This document shows positions 8,462 to 17,274 of a stretch of 64,000 nt of DNA, in pieces. The first letter of the stretch is position 1. The number at the start of each line of letters is the position of its first letter. Both the position numbers and the translations under genes were made by a program. The stretch covers positions 1 through 64,000 of IMG/VR virus record IMGVR_UViG_3300020420_000008, one strand, 5' to 3'. The notes beneath the pieces were generated by a model, which was given only the letters and a program-made list of their open reading frames with translations, made no database searches and was not told where the DNA came from. Source of the DNA: a virus.

Positions 8462-8689
8462 ATGTTTATAGCAAAACCATCTCTAAATAATAATATTGGT
8501 GTTAAAGAATTTGAAGACATTCACGATGCTATTAGCTATCTTGAACAAGCAACAGGTTATGAAATGTCTTTTGAATTAGATCGCAAAAAGAAAAAGAAAT
8601 TAATTAAAGAAGGTATGTCTTCTCTTGAGGCAAACGAACTTTCTAAAACCTACGATTGGGAACTAATTGGAAAGTTGATAAGAAAGTGA
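8462..8689 (+). CDS. Small protein, unknown
   Basis: 75 aa. ATG 8462 has an AGGAGA ribosome site six bases upstream, so it is preferred over the in-frame codon at 8444. Contains a run of Lys in the centre. No family recognised. Confidence 0.7.
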   Translation: MFIAKPSLNNNIGVKEFEDIHDAISYLEQATGYEMSFELDRKKKKKLIKEGMSSLEANELSKTYDWELIGKLIRK

Positions 8690-8732
8690 GATGAATATCT
8701 TGTAGTTTTATTAATTATTTTTATTTTAGGGG

Positions 8733-8793
8733 TTGACAAAAAGCGAATCATATGCTATATTAAAAGCATAGTTAATAAGAAAGTGAGAAATAA
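8733..8793 (+). promoter_or_regulatory. Sigma70-like promoter with related GA-rich leader
   Basis: TTGACA 8733-8738, 17-base spacer ending TGC, TATATT 8756-8761. The leader shares GTTAATAA and a GAAAGTGAGAAA ribosome site (8779-8790) with the repeated modules but lacks the 12-mer GTAAGTGATTCG. Confidence 0.75.
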
Positions 8794-9165
8794 ATGACAT
8801 TAACAGTAAATAACAAAACTCAATACCTTGAAGCAGGTATTGATACTATGTTGAATTTCGCTAGAGGCGATTATGCTAACTGGACTACTAGAGGTGGTAC
8901 AAAAGAGTTAACTGATATTAACGAGAAAATGATTAAAGAGTTCAATACTGGTTTCGTAGTTAAATACGGCTCTAAGTATGCTAAAATTTTAAATCGTAAC
9001 CAATGTTGGGGTTTTGTTGTCCTTACTGATACTGACAAGAAGTTCAAGAAAGGCGATATTCTGATGGCGGCAGGTTACAATGCACCTGCTAGAAACGCCG
9101 CCAGAGGCAACGTCTTAGATGGTGGTTATCAGATACGATGGACAGGTCCTCTTTATCTGAAATAA
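8794..9165 (+). CDS. Phage protein of unknown function before a strong terminator
   Basis: 123 aa. Compact alpha/beta sequence with QCWGFVVLTD and KKGDILMAAGYNAPARN segments, resembling a small single-domain phage protein seen elsewhere but without a known role. It is monocistronic: its own promoter is upstream and a structured 3' region with terminator follows. Confidence 0.75.
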   Translation: MTLTVNNKTQYLEAGIDTMLNFARGDYANWTTRGGTKELTDINEKMIKEFNTGFVVKYGSKYAKILNRNQCWGFVVLTDTDKKFKKGDILMAAGYNAPARNAARGNVLDGGYQIRWTGPLYLK

Positions 9166-9170
9166 GAATT

Positions 9171-9317
9171 ATCTCAAGCTGATGAGCGTCCGCATAACAT
9201 GTAGGCTTGAGATTTCAAAACAAGAGTTAGGTAAACCCGTCACCTCTCTCTCACTTTCACACACTAGACGGGTTATGGGAGGGACTCTGACATTGATCAA
9301 AATCCCTCCCTTTTTTT
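9171..9317 (+). ncRNA. Structured 3' region or small RNA with three hairpins
   Basis: Three inverted repeats lie in this gene-free stretch. Hairpin 1 is ATCTCAAGC 9171-9179 with GCTTGAGAT 9205-9213. Hairpin 2 is AACCCGT 9234-9240 with ACGGGTT 9268-9274. Hairpin 3 is the terminator at 9277-9317. The large loop of hairpin 2 holds CACCTCTCTCTCACTTTC. This is complementary to the GA-rich ribosome sites of neighbouring mRNAs and resembles the 16S anti-Shine-Dalgarno. It could be a plain 3' UTR or a released small RNA; the antisense role is inference. Confidence 0.5.
9277..9317 (+). terminator. Intrinsic terminator
   Basis: GGGAGGGA at 9277-9284 pairs perfectly with TCCCTCCC at 9303-9310 and is followed directly by seven T. 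It ends the transcript from the 8733 promoter. Confidence 0.92.
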
Positions 9318-9326
9318 AGGTATGAT

Positions 9327-9617
9327 ATGATAGTAAGAAATAAAAAAGCAATTGAACGTGAAAAGAAATTATTAAATGACTTGTTGGTGAAAACAGGTTA
9401 TACAAAACCAAAAACAAAATTTAGATATGAGTTTCCAGATTTATCTGTAAGAAAAACTGCATCAACAACAGATAAAATAGGTAATGGTTTAGCTAAAAAG
9501 TATGGTACTTATACTGGTGATGAATTACTAGGTATAGGAACACTACATAAATCTAATGCAGTACCAATACGTAAAGATAGCAATGATGCAAAAGATCAAG
9601 CAAACATGAGGCGATAA
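9327..9617 (+). CDS. Conserved T4-like phage protein, unknown
   Basis: 96 aa, basic, ending in KDSNDAKDQANMRR, a tail I recall from small conserved proteins of marine T4-like phages. No signal peptide or domain recognised. Overlaps the next start by one base. Confidence 0.75.
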   Translation: MIVRNKKAIEREKKLLNDLLVKTGYTKPKTKFRYEFPDLSVRKTASTTDKIGNGLAKKYGTYTGDELLGIGTLHKSNAVPIRKDSNDAKDQANMRR

Positions 9618-9826
9618 TGAGAAAACATAGAATATTTTCAGCAAAATATCAATTATCAAAACAACTTGGCGGTAGAGAAGTGCCAGCAATTCCAGGAATG
9701 TATCATGCAGAAATATTTGATGATAGATCAGGTATATGGGAAAGAACAGCTTTTCTAACTAGAAAAACTTATAATGATGCTTTACAAATAGCTGAAGAGT
9801 ATGTAAAAATTGGACAAGATAAATAA
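9617..9826 (+). CDS. Small protein, unknown
   Basis: 69 aa starting within TAATG of the previous stop. Contains IPGMYHAEIFDDRSGIWERT, which looks like a small beta domain, then a helix. No family recognised. Confidence 0.65.
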   Translation: MRKHRIFSAKYQLSKQLGGREVPAIPGMYHAEIFDDRSGIWERTAFLTRKTYNDALQIAEEYVKIGQDK

Positions 9827-9830
9827 TACT

Positions 9831-9838
9831 TATAAATA
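9831..9838 (+). promoter_or_regulatory. T4-type late promoter box
   Basis: TATAAATA in the intergenic gap, 28 bases before the ATG at 9867. This octamer is the -10 box read by gp55-RNA polymerase with gp33 and the sliding clamp in T4. A gp33 gene is present at 49929. Confidence 0.7.
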
Positions 9839-9866
9839 GATATTTAAACAAGCGAAAGGTTTAGTT

Positions 9867-11096
9867 ATGAAAGGTTTTACATCATTTTTAGCAGAAGCTA
9901 AGAATACACACATGGAGCATATAGAAGATAATATACTTAATGGTGGTGTAAATGGTGCCAGAGAATCTATGAACTTTCTAAGATCAATAAGAGATATGCT
10001 TGCTGGTAATTCTACAAGTAGTGTGAATGTCTCTGTTAAATGGGACGGTGCACCAGCTATATTTGCAGGAACAGATCCTTCTGACGGAAAATTCTTTGTT
10101 GCTAAAAAAGGTATTTTCAATAAAAATCCTAAAGTATATAAAAGTGTACAAGAAGTTAAAGCTGACACAACAGGTGATTTGGCAGAAAAACTAGTAGAAG
10201 CTTTTAAATTATTGCAAGATACAGGTATAAAAGATGTTATTCAAGGAGATTTCTTATTTTCAAAAAAAGATATAAAAGCTTCTAAAATAGATGGTGAGAA
10301 GTTTATGACATTCCACCCTAATACCATTGTATACGCTATTCCTTATTCAAATCAAACTCTAATTCAAGAGATACGACAGGCAGAAATAGGTATAGTGTGG
10401 CATACACGATACAAAGGAAAATCATTTGAAGATATGTCCGCTGAATATGGTGTTAGTATTGCTGATAGTGTAAATGCTAAAGGTGTGTGGAGTGTCGATG
10501 CACTTTATCAAGATACATCTGGTACTGCTACTATGACTAAAAAAGAAACTGATGAAGTTACTGCAATATTATCTAAAGCAGGTACTGTATTTCAAAAAAT
10601 AAAAGCATCTACATTAAATGGTATTTCAGAAAATGATGAACTTCTTATGAGAATGAAAACATTCTTAAATACTAAAGTTAGAGATGGTAAAAGAATTACA
10701 AACGTAAATAAAACTGTAGATGACATGATAACATACTTTCACAATTTCTTTAAAGGTGAAACTGATAAGAGAAAGTCTAAAAAAGGTAAAGATGCCGTTA
10801 GTCTAAGAAAAGAAGATGTTATGAAATTTTTCTCAAAGACTAATAAAACTCAACTAGCAAATATATTAAATCTAATGAATCATTTTGTTGATGCTAAGTT
10901 GATACTTATCAAGCAGATGAACCAAACTGCACAACTTAAAACATTTCTATCAACAGAAGATGGATTTAAAGTAACAGGACAAGAAGGATACGTTGCTATT
11001 GATAAGTTTGGTAAAAATGCAGTTAAACTTGTAGATAGACTAGAGTTTAGTAAAGCTAACTTTTCTGACAAGATTAAAAAAGGATGGCAGAAATAG
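9867..11096 (+). CDS. Putative ligase-like nucleotidyltransferase
   Basis: 409 aa. K58-W-D-G61 fits motif I (KxDG, lysine adenylation site) of the DNA/RNA ligase superfamily. GDFLFS near 128 and an EGYV segment at 373 followed by VKLVDR (K387) fit motifs III, IV and V. The stretch between I and IV is about 300 residues, far longer than in T4 RNA ligase 1, and includes a helical, Lys-rich insertion around 280-340. The call comes from motif order only. The protein could instead be an inactive relative. It is the first gene behind a late promoter box. Confidence 0.5.
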   Translation: MKGFTSFLAEAKNTHMEHIEDNILNGGVNGARESMNFLRSIRDMLAGNSTSSVNVSVKWDGAPAIFAGTDPSDGKFFVAKKGIFNKNPKVYKSVQEVKADTTGDLAEKLVEAFKLLQDTGIKDVIQGDFLFSKKDIKASKIDGEKFMTFHPNTIVYAIPYSNQTLIQEIRQAEIGIVWHTRYKGKSFEDMSAEYGVSIADSVNAKGVWSVDALYQDTSGTATMTKKETDEVTAILSKAGTVFQKIKASTLNGISENDELLMRMKTFLNTKVRDGKRITNVNKTVDDMITYFHNFFKGETDKRKSKKGKDAVSLRKEDVMKFFSKTNKTQLANILNLMNHFVDAKLILIKQMNQTAQLKTFLSTEDGFKVTGQEGYVAIDKFGKNAVKLVDRLEFSKANFSDKIKKGWQK

Positions 11097-11269
11097 TATT
11101 CATACTAGCTACTATTGTAGCTGATAAAACTATTCAAGTACAAGAATTTAAGTGGAAGCGTCAATGCGAACTTGCATCAAAGGGTAGAATGATGTATACT
11201 CCTAATATTAATTATGTATGTATTGAAAGGATTTATGATGAAAGCAGGAAAGATTTGGGGAACAACTGA
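11084..11269 (+). CDS. Small protein with hydrophobic N-terminus, unknown
   Basis: 61 aa overlapping the upstream gene by 13 bases and the cupin gene by 32. It starts with a short hydrophobic stretch that could be a weak signal sequence and has two Cys (RQCEL, YVCIE). It resembles the two small Cys-containing proteins at 41317-41681 in layout. Confidence 0.45.
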   Translation: MAEIVFILATIVADKTIQVQEFKWKRQCELASKGRMMYTPNINYVCIERIYDESRKDLGNN

Positions 11270-11585
11270 GTTAGTTGAAGCCAACTGTGCTTTAGAATTT
11301 CATAGAATAGAAATGAAAAAGGGCGGTATTTGCTCAAAGCATTTACACGAATTTAAATGGAATGGTTTCTTTGTTGAGTCTGGTGTAATGAAAGTATCGG
11401 TATGGCAGAAAGACTATAATTTAAGAGATGAAACAATACTTAAACCTGGAGACTATACAAAAGTAAAACCAGGATTATATCATCAATTTGAGTGTATTGA
11501 AAGTGGTGTAGCATTTGAATTATATTGGGCTACTTTTAATCATGATGATATTGTGAGAGAAACACAAGGAAAAATGAAGAAGTGA
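11238..11585 (+). CDS. Cupin-fold protein next to KdsA
   Basis: 115 aa from ATG 11238 (AAAGG ribosome site 7 bases upstream; ATG 11235 is an alternative). The motif KHLHEFKWNGFFVESG matches cupin motif 1 (two His, then Glu/Asn and Gly) and PGLYHQFECIE matches motif 2. Cupins of this size often act as sugar isomerases/epimerases or small-molecule binders. The stop overlaps kdsA, so a sugar-related role in Kdo metabolism is reasonable but inferred. Confidence 0.8.
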   Translation: MKAGKIWGTTELVEANCALEFHRIEMKKGGICSKHLHEFKWNGFFVESGVMKVSVWQKDYNLRDETILKPGDYTKVKPGLYHQFECIESGVAFELYWATFNHDDIVRETQGKMKK

Positions 11586-12382
11586 TGAGTCGCTGGTTTA
11601 ACAGAATAGGTGATTTTGACAAGTGGAAAGGACACTTGATTGCTGGACCTTGTGTATACGAAGGATATGATCATGCTTGTTTTATGCTTGATAAGATATT
11701 ACCTATCTGTGTAGACAAGAGAGTAAATCTTTTATACAAGACTAGTTTTGATAAAGCAAACAGAACAAGTGCTGATAGTTTTAGAGGTGCTGAAAATGCA
11801 CTCAAAGACTTTGGTAAGATTAAGAAAGAGTTTGGTATTGAGATATGCTCAGATATTCACGAAACCTCACAAATAGAATATATGGATAATGTGAATGTCA
11901 TACAGATACCAGCATTTTTGTGTAGACAAACTGATTTACTCAAAGTAGCATCTGATAGTGGACGTCCTGTCATGGTAAAGAAAGGACAGTTTCTATCACC
12001 AACAGATATGTCAAATGTAGCTAAGAAGTTAGAAAGTTTTGGTTGTGAAAGAATTATATTAACAGAGCGAGGCACTACATTTGGATATAATAATTTAGTG
12101 GTTGACTTTCGTTCAATACCTATCATGAAAGAAACTGGACATAAAGTTTGCATAGACGCTACTCATAGCACACAGATGCCTGGAGGTAATGGTGAAACGA
12201 GTGGTGGTGATAGTCAATATGCAAGTCTAATGATGAAATGTGGTTTAGTAGCTGGTGCTGATATTGTATTTGCAGAAGTACATAATAATCCATTTGAAGC
12301 ACCTAGTGACTCAGAGACACAACTAGGTATAATGGAGTTTGAAAGTTTTGTGGAGGATATATGTCTGTACAACGAAAGTTAA
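11585..12382 (+). CDS. kdsA: 3-deoxy-8-phosphooctulonate (KDO-8-P) synthase
   Basis: 265 aa from ATG 11585 (GTG 11582 possible). Makes KDO-8-phosphate from arabinose-5-phosphate and phosphoenolpyruvate, the entry step to Kdo, the core sugar of LPS and of some capsules. Family motifs are clear: KTSFDKANRTS, IQIPAFLCRQTDLL, VKKGQF, ERGTTFGYNNLVVD. The N-terminal motif is AGPC with a cysteine where the metal-independent E. coli enzyme has Asn, so this looks like the metal-dependent class. A phage copy suggests boosting or altering host surface sugars. Confidence 0.93.
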   Translation: MSRWFNRIGDFDKWKGHLIAGPCVYEGYDHACFMLDKILPICVDKRVNLLYKTSFDKANRTSADSFRGAENALKDFGKIKKEFGIEICSDIHETSQIEYMDNVNVIQIPAFLCRQTDLLKVASDSGRPVMVKKGQFLSPTDMSNVAKKLESFGCERIILTERGTTFGYNNLVVDFRSIPIMKETGHKVCIDATHSTQMPGGNGETSGGDSQYASLMMKCGLVAGADIVFAEVHNNPFEAPSDSETQLGIMEFESFVEDICLYNES

Positions 12383-12516
12383 AAAAACTGTACATAAAAA
12401 TGCTCAGAGCCTTTGCAAAAAAGAAAATCAAAAAAGGTAATAAATACAGACAGCATATGATTGAAATAACAGCAACAGGTAATGTCATTATACAAGCTAA
12501 AAAGGATAAAAAATGA
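12361..12516 (+). CDS. Small very basic protein, unknown
   Basis: 51 aa, ATG 12361 to TGA 12514-12516, overlapping the end of kdsA by 22 bases. A strong GGAGG ribosome site precedes it. About a third of residues are Lys/Arg, so nucleic-acid binding is possible. Confidence 0.7.
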   Translation: MSVQRKLKKLYIKMLRAFAKKKIKKGNKYRQHMIEITATGNVIIQAKKDKK

Positions 12517-12692
12517 CTATGGATTTATTTCGACATTTAAGAATACATACAAAAACTAAAAAAATAAAAGAAGTTAAAAACACCGGAACTTATGTAGATA
12601 AATTAAAAAAAGAACCTACTGAAAAGGAAAAGATGGATAAACATTTCAATGGTAAGTCTTATGTCAAAGATGGGATAGAAAGTGATTTCTGA
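12513..12692 (+). CDS. Small basic protein, unknown
   Basis: 59 aa, starting in an ATGA overlap with the previous stop and ending inside the next start region. Lys-rich and helical. No family recognised. Confidence 0.6.
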   Translation: MTMDLFRHLRIHTKTKKIKEVKNTGTYVDKLKKEPTEKEKMDKHFNGKSYVKDGIESDF

Positions 12693-13389
12693 AAGCTTAT
12701 TTTTATTTCCTAAATTAATAACAGTAGGTAAACGTAAGGTAGATGAACTGGAAAAAGAAAGCTGGTTCTCTGCATACTTGGAAAAATCAAATGAAGATGG
12801 TAAATCGCAAGACTGTCTAGGCTTTCAACGTGTTCATCACGATAAAAGATTTATGAAAGTTTTTAGTGATGTTGCTAATACAATTCGTAATCATTTAAAT
12901 ACACTTGGTATTGATACAAATAAGATTGATATAAACATAACTAAAGCGTTTTTTAATGTCACAAAAAATAATGGCAACCCTTTACATAATCACGTAGAGA
13001 ACCATATATCATTTACTTACTATCCACATATACATGAAAATTGTAAACAAGAACTGGTATTTCATCAAGATATAGAAAAGGTTAGTAATGATCCTTATGA
13101 AGGATTTTTAAATCATATGTCTACACGTTGGAATGATGTCAATGCTTTGAGCTATTCTTTAAAAGTTCAAGAAGGTGATGTATTTGTGTTTCCATCTAAG
13201 TTATGTCATAGTGTAAATGTTCCAGGAGTTGAATTTCATGAGATAGAAAGCTTTAAAACAACAGAGGATCTTAGACTTTCTAGATTCTGTGTTGTTGGTG
13301 ATGCTATACTAACAAGACATAAAGACTATCAAGATCGTTCTGCTAACCACAGACTATTAACGCCTATTGAGAACTGGAGAAAGTTTTAA
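12682..13389 (+). CDS. Putative 2-oxoglutarate/Fe(II) oxygenase
   Basis: 235 aa from a GTG at 12682 (no ATG is nearby). HVENH around residue 105 gives an H-x-E pair, VFPSKLCHSV supplies the distal His, and RLSRFCVVG follows with a candidate 2OG-binding Arg, in the order of the double-stranded beta-helix oxygenases. Substrate unknown; marine T4-like phages often carry such enzymes. Motif fit is partial, so this is a family-level call. Confidence 0.6.
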   Translation: MISESLFLFPKLITVGKRKVDELEKESWFSAYLEKSNEDGKSQDCLGFQRVHHDKRFMKVFSDVANTIRNHLNTLGIDTNKIDINITKAFFNVTKNNGNPLHNHVENHISFTYYPHIHENCKQELVFHQDIEKVSNDPYEGFLNHMSTRWNDVNALSYSLKVQEGDVFVFPSKLCHSVNVPGVEFHEIESFKTTEDLRLSRFCVVGDAILTRHKDYQDRSANHRLLTPIENWRKF

Positions 13390-13390
13390 T

Positions 13391-13398
13391 TATAAATA
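13391..13398 (+). promoter_or_regulatory. T4-type late promoter box
   Basis: TATAAATA in the 51-base gap before the large gene at 13441, 42 bases upstream of its ATG. Confidence 0.75.
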
Positions 13399-13440
13399 CT
13401 ACGAAGATTAACACAGTGTTAAGTCCAAGGAAAACACACT

Positions 13441-16400
13441 ATGAAGAAATTAGTATTTACATTTGGTAGAATGAACCCTCCTACAATTGGGCATGAGAAA
13501 CTAGCGAATAAGATAAAAGAAGTAGCGAGAAAAGAAAATGCGAATCCCAGGATCTACCTCTCTCATACACAAAATCCCAAGAAGGATCCACTCTCATACA
13601 ACGACAAATACCGCTTTGCAACGAAAGCCTTCGGCATCGTTAAAAGATCACAATCAAAGCAAATCTTTCAGATATTACCAGAAATCGAAAAAGAAGGATT
13701 CACCGACATCATCATGGTTGTTGGATCTGATCGTATAAAAGAGTTCGATAGAGTACTACAAAAGTACAATGGTAAAGATTACAATTTCAATAGCATAAAA
13801 ACAGTATCATCAGGCGATAGGGATCCTGACGCTCAAGGCGTTGAAGGTATGTCCGGATCTAAATTGCGTGGTGTTGCTATGAGTGGTGACGAAAAAACTT
13901 TCAAATCAGGCTTAGCATCTAAGTTATCAGATGCAGACAAAACAAAAATCTATAATATAGTACGTAAGAATTTAAAAGAGGCAATCATGAATGACTGGAC
14001 AGAAGATGATGATTTAATTCTAGAAGAGGCTATGCAAGAAGTAGACTTCACAGAAGAAGAATTAGATATGTTAGCAGAACTTGGTGAATATTATGAAATG
14101 AATGAAGTGTTAAACTTTATGCAGAGAATAAAGAAATCAAGAGTTATGAAACGTCTTGGTAAGAAGTTAGCACGATTAAGAAAGATTGCATCTAAGAAGA
14201 TGAAAGGTGGTAAAAAACTTATGCAGATGGCAAGAAAAGCCGCCATCAAAGTCTTACGTAAGAAATTAGTTGGTAAAGACAAAGCCTCTAAGTATAGTTT
14301 ATTATCAATGGCAGACAAGAAACAAATAGATATGAAAGTAAAGAAGAACTCAGCTAGAATAGCACCATTAGCTAGAAAATTATTACCTCAAGTAAGGAAA
14401 GATGTTATGCAAAGAGTAAAGCAAGCTAGACAAACACCACAGAATAATGAGTATATACCAGAAGGCGTAGGTGCTGGTAAGTATTCAGCGATGAATTTAA
14501 AGAAAGCAAGAGAACTCATGAGTCCTGCAAAACATAGAAAAGATGGTATTGAACGTATAATGAAAGGTATGAAAGTATCATACAAGCAAGCTACTAAATT
14601 TCACGATGATGTTATGAAGTCTTATGGTTTTAAGCCTGAAAGTTATGAACTTGATGAAATGATACCTAAAAGCACTATGTATGCATTAGTGAAAGATGGT
14701 AAAGTTATAGCAAAGGGTTCTAAGCGTGATATGATGAGTAAAAAGAAAAAAGAAGGTGGAACAATTTATAATGCACCAAGTAAGAAAGTTGGTGATGCTA
14801 TGAAAGAAGCTATGATACCTGTTGGTAAAATGACAGGTAAAGGTTTTGAACCTGCAAAGAAAGATAAAGATACTAAGTTACCACCTCATCTCAAAGATTT
14901 AAAAACAATAAGAAAAGCGTTTGCTAAGAGTAAGAAAGTAAAAGAAGATTTAGATGAAGCTAAGTCATCTACTGGTTATAAACTATATCACAAATCATTT
15001 TCTGATGCTATGCAACACGCATATGCACACGCAAAGTCTAAGTTTGGTATTACTATCAAGAAAGATGAGATTGATAATAAAGTTGCAACTGGACCTAGAA
15101 AACCAGGAACAGGAAAGACTAACACATATAGACTAAAAGGTGACAAAGGTAATATTCAAGTACAAGTAGCTAATCTAGATGGTAAAAAGTATGAACTGAA
15201 TATGTATAAAGAAGAGTTTAGTTATGGTGCTTGGCTTGAAGCAAAGAACTTTGCACAACAGGCGGCGATTGCTATAGCAAAGAAGAAATCTGGAAAGTAC
15301 AATAAAGATGGTGAAAGAACTGCACCTTATGCTAAAGAAGAAAAAGAGGCACCAAAGAAAACACCACAAGATCCAGATGTAAAAGATGTAGAAGGTACAC
15401 AGCCAAAGAAGTACTACAAAGGACTTAGCAAAGCTACAAAAGATGCTAGAGCGAGCCATTTTAAGAATAGAGATACAAGTAAGAATGATAATCGTCCTGC
15501 TCCTGGAGATGCTGATGCTAAAACTAAGCCAAGTAAGCACACATTAAAGTTCAAACGAATGTATGGTGAACAAAAGAATTGTGGTTGTGGACAAACACCA
15601 TGTAAAACTTATGGTGTACAAAAAGAAGATCCGTGTTGGGATACGCACAAGCAAGTTGGTATGAAGAAGAAAGGTGACAAGATGGTACCTAACTGTGTAC
15701 CTAAAAACGAAGATGCTGAAGATAGAGTAAAAGCTAGAATAAAAGCTAGACAGACAGCAAATGATAAAAGAGATAGAATAGCCCTTGCAAGAGCAAGAAC
15801 AAGAGATACAGTAAGAGATATTAGAGGTGAAGACGTAAGTGAGATATCAACACAGAAGATAAACAGATATTATGATAAAGCTAAACAATCACATGATAGA
15901 GCAGGCAACTCAGCTTTTGCTCGACATCTCAGAAAAGAACCAGGAATTGAAAAAGATTTAGATACAATGCGTAAGAGAAAAGCTGGTATAGCAACTGCTA
16001 GAAGTATAGCAATCAAAAAACTTAGAGGAGAGAAACCAGGAAAACTTAGAGAAGAAAATTACGATTATTCTTTTGATATGACAGAAGATGCAAAAACAGG
16101 TTTAAAAGCTAAATCAGAAAAGTCAGGTATACCTCTAGGTATATTAAGACAAGTTTATAATCGTGGCATGGCGGCTTGGAGAGGTGGGCATCGTCCAGGA
16201 GCATCACAACAACAATGGGCTTTTGCAAGAGTCAACTCATTCATCACAAAAGGTAGTGGTACTTGGGGTAAAGCTGATAAGGATTTAGCCGCCAAAGCTA
16301 GAGCATCTATGAAATCAAAGAAAGAATCTGTAAATGAAGCTGGTGGTGCAGGCGAGTTCGGAACAAAAGCTTTACTTGCAAGATATCAAAAAGACACACC

Positions 16401-17265
16401 AGGACAACAACTACAATCAGCTTATAATGTAGATGATGATTTTAGTGGTAAGATTAAAAAGAAATTCAAAGACATACGAAAAAAGGACGGATTTGATTCT
16501 GTCGAAGAAGAAAATATGCAAGAGAAATTAACAAGAGGACAGCAAAATAAGCTTGATGACTTGGAAGCGTATTTGGGACATCTACAAAGAGTATCGATGA
16601 CACCTTCACGTAGAGCGGAGATAGAAGCTACCAAGAAAAAAATCAAGAAGCTAAAGTCCGAACAAACAGGAGATATAGAAGAGATGACTGGAATTAATGT
16701 TCCAGAACTCATCAAAACAACAATACATAGGTTATCACACCCAAAAGGATATGCAGATTTAATAAAAGCGTATATCAAGAGAGCCAAAGAACCGCATAGC
16801 GGAACTAACGGCGCTGTGCTTTCTGATGTTGCGAGAGAGAGAGGTTTCGATAGAGTGAAACCAATTCAAGATTATATAAATAGACTCATAAGTAAAGGTA
16901 AATTACCTAAAGAGTTAATGGCATCTCATTGTAGAGAAGAAGTTGAGATAGATGAAGATGGGTGTCCTATAGATTTGTTTGATCATGTTCTGGAAGAAGC
17001 AGAGTATCAAGGTAAAAAAGTAACCTTGAATGATCCTGTTCGTTCTAGTGATGGTAATAAAAAGTTTCATGTCTATGTAAAGAACGAAAAGGGTAATGTA
17101 ATTAAACTAGGATTTGGCGATCCAAATATGGAAATAAAGCGAGATGATCCTGCAAGGAGAAAATCATTTCGTGCAAGACATAATTGCGATAATCCAGGTC
17201 CAAAATATAAAGCACGATACTGGAGTTGTTACCAGTGGAGAGGCGGAGCAAAAGTTGACAATTAG
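13441..17265 (+). CDS. Large modular protein with N-terminal cytidylyltransferase-like domain
   Basis: 1274 aa. Residues 1 to about 180 form a HIGH-type nucleotidyltransferase domain (GRMNPPTIGH at 9-18, GSDRIKEF, and MSGSKLRG as the ISSSxIR-like motif). The rest is a string of conserved phage modules joined by Lys- and Glu-rich linkers. One contains PLGILRQVYNRGMAAWRGGH (DUF5824-like, from memory), one a CWDTHKQVGM...NCVPK motif, and the C-terminus holds SFRARHNCDNPGPK and YWSCYQW. A late promoter is upstream and virion genes follow, so a virion or assembly role is likely. The enzymatic role and substrate are unknown. Confidence 0.75.
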   Translation: MKKLVFTFGRMNPPTIGHEKLANKIKEVARKENANPRIYLSHTQNPKKDPLSYNDKYRFATKAFGIVKRSQSKQIFQILPEIEKEGFTDIIMVVGSDRIKEFDRVLQKYNGKDYNFNSIKTVSSGDRDPDAQGVEGMSGSKLRGVAMSGDEKTFKSGLASKLSDADKTKIYNIVRKNLKEAIMNDWTEDDDLILEEAMQEVDFTEEELDMLAELGEYYEMNEVLNFMQRIKKSRVMKRLGKKLARLRKIASKKMKGGKKLMQMARKAAIKVLRKKLVGKDKASKYSLLSMADKKQIDMKVKKNSARIAPLARKLLPQVRKDVMQRVKQARQTPQNNEYIPEGVGAGKYSAMNLKKARELMSPAKHRKDGIERIMKGMKVSYKQATKFHDDVMKSYGFKPESYELDEMIPKSTMYALVKDGKVIAKGSKRDMMSKKKKEGGTIYNAPSKKVGDAMKEAMIPVGKMTGKGFEPAKKDKDTKLPPHLKDLKTIRKAFAKSKKVKEDLDEAKSSTGYKLYHKSFSDAMQHAYAHAKSKFGITIKKDEIDNKVATGPRKPGTGKTNTYRLKGDKGNIQVQVANLDGKKYELNMYKEEFSYGAWLEAKNFAQQAAIAIAKKKSGKYNKDGERTAPYAKEEKEAPKKTPQDPDVKDVEGTQPKKYYKGLSKATKDARASHFKNRDTSKNDNRPAPGDADAKTKPSKHTLKFKRMYGEQKNCGCGQTPCKTYGVQKEDPCWDTHKQVGMKKKGDKMVPNCVPKNEDAEDRVKARIKARQTANDKRDRIALARARTRDTVRDIRGEDVSEISTQKINRYYDKAKQSHDRAGNSAFARHLRKEPGIEKDLDTMRKRKAGIATARSIAIKKLRGEKPGKLREENYDYSFDMTEDAKTGLKAKSEKSGIPLGILRQVYNRGMAAWRGGHRPGASQQQWAFARVNSFITKGSGTWGKADKDLAAKARASMKSKKESVNEAGGAGEFGTKALLARYQKDTPGQQLQSAYNVDDDFSGKIKKKFKDIRKKDGFDSVEEENMQEKLTRGQQNKLDDLEAYLGHLQRVSMTPSRRAEIEATKKKIKKLKSEQTGDIEEMTGINVPELIKTTIHRLSHPKGYADLIKAYIKRAKEPHSGTNGAVLSDVARERGFDRVKPIQDYINRLISKGKLPKELMASHCREEVEIDEDGCPIDLFDHVLEEAEYQGKKVTLNDPVRSSDGNKKFHVYVKNEKGNVIKLGFGDPNMEIKRDDPARRKSFRARHNCDNPGPKYKARYWSCYQWRGGAKVDN

Positions 17266-17274
17266 GAGAATAAC

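Noticed and set aside
9179-9213. CTGATGAG inside hairpin 1 recalls the hammerhead ribozyme core
   Set aside because: The second core element (GAAA after stem II) is missing and the stems do not fit a hammerhead. The simple ATCTCAAGC/GCTTGAGAT stem explains the sequence.
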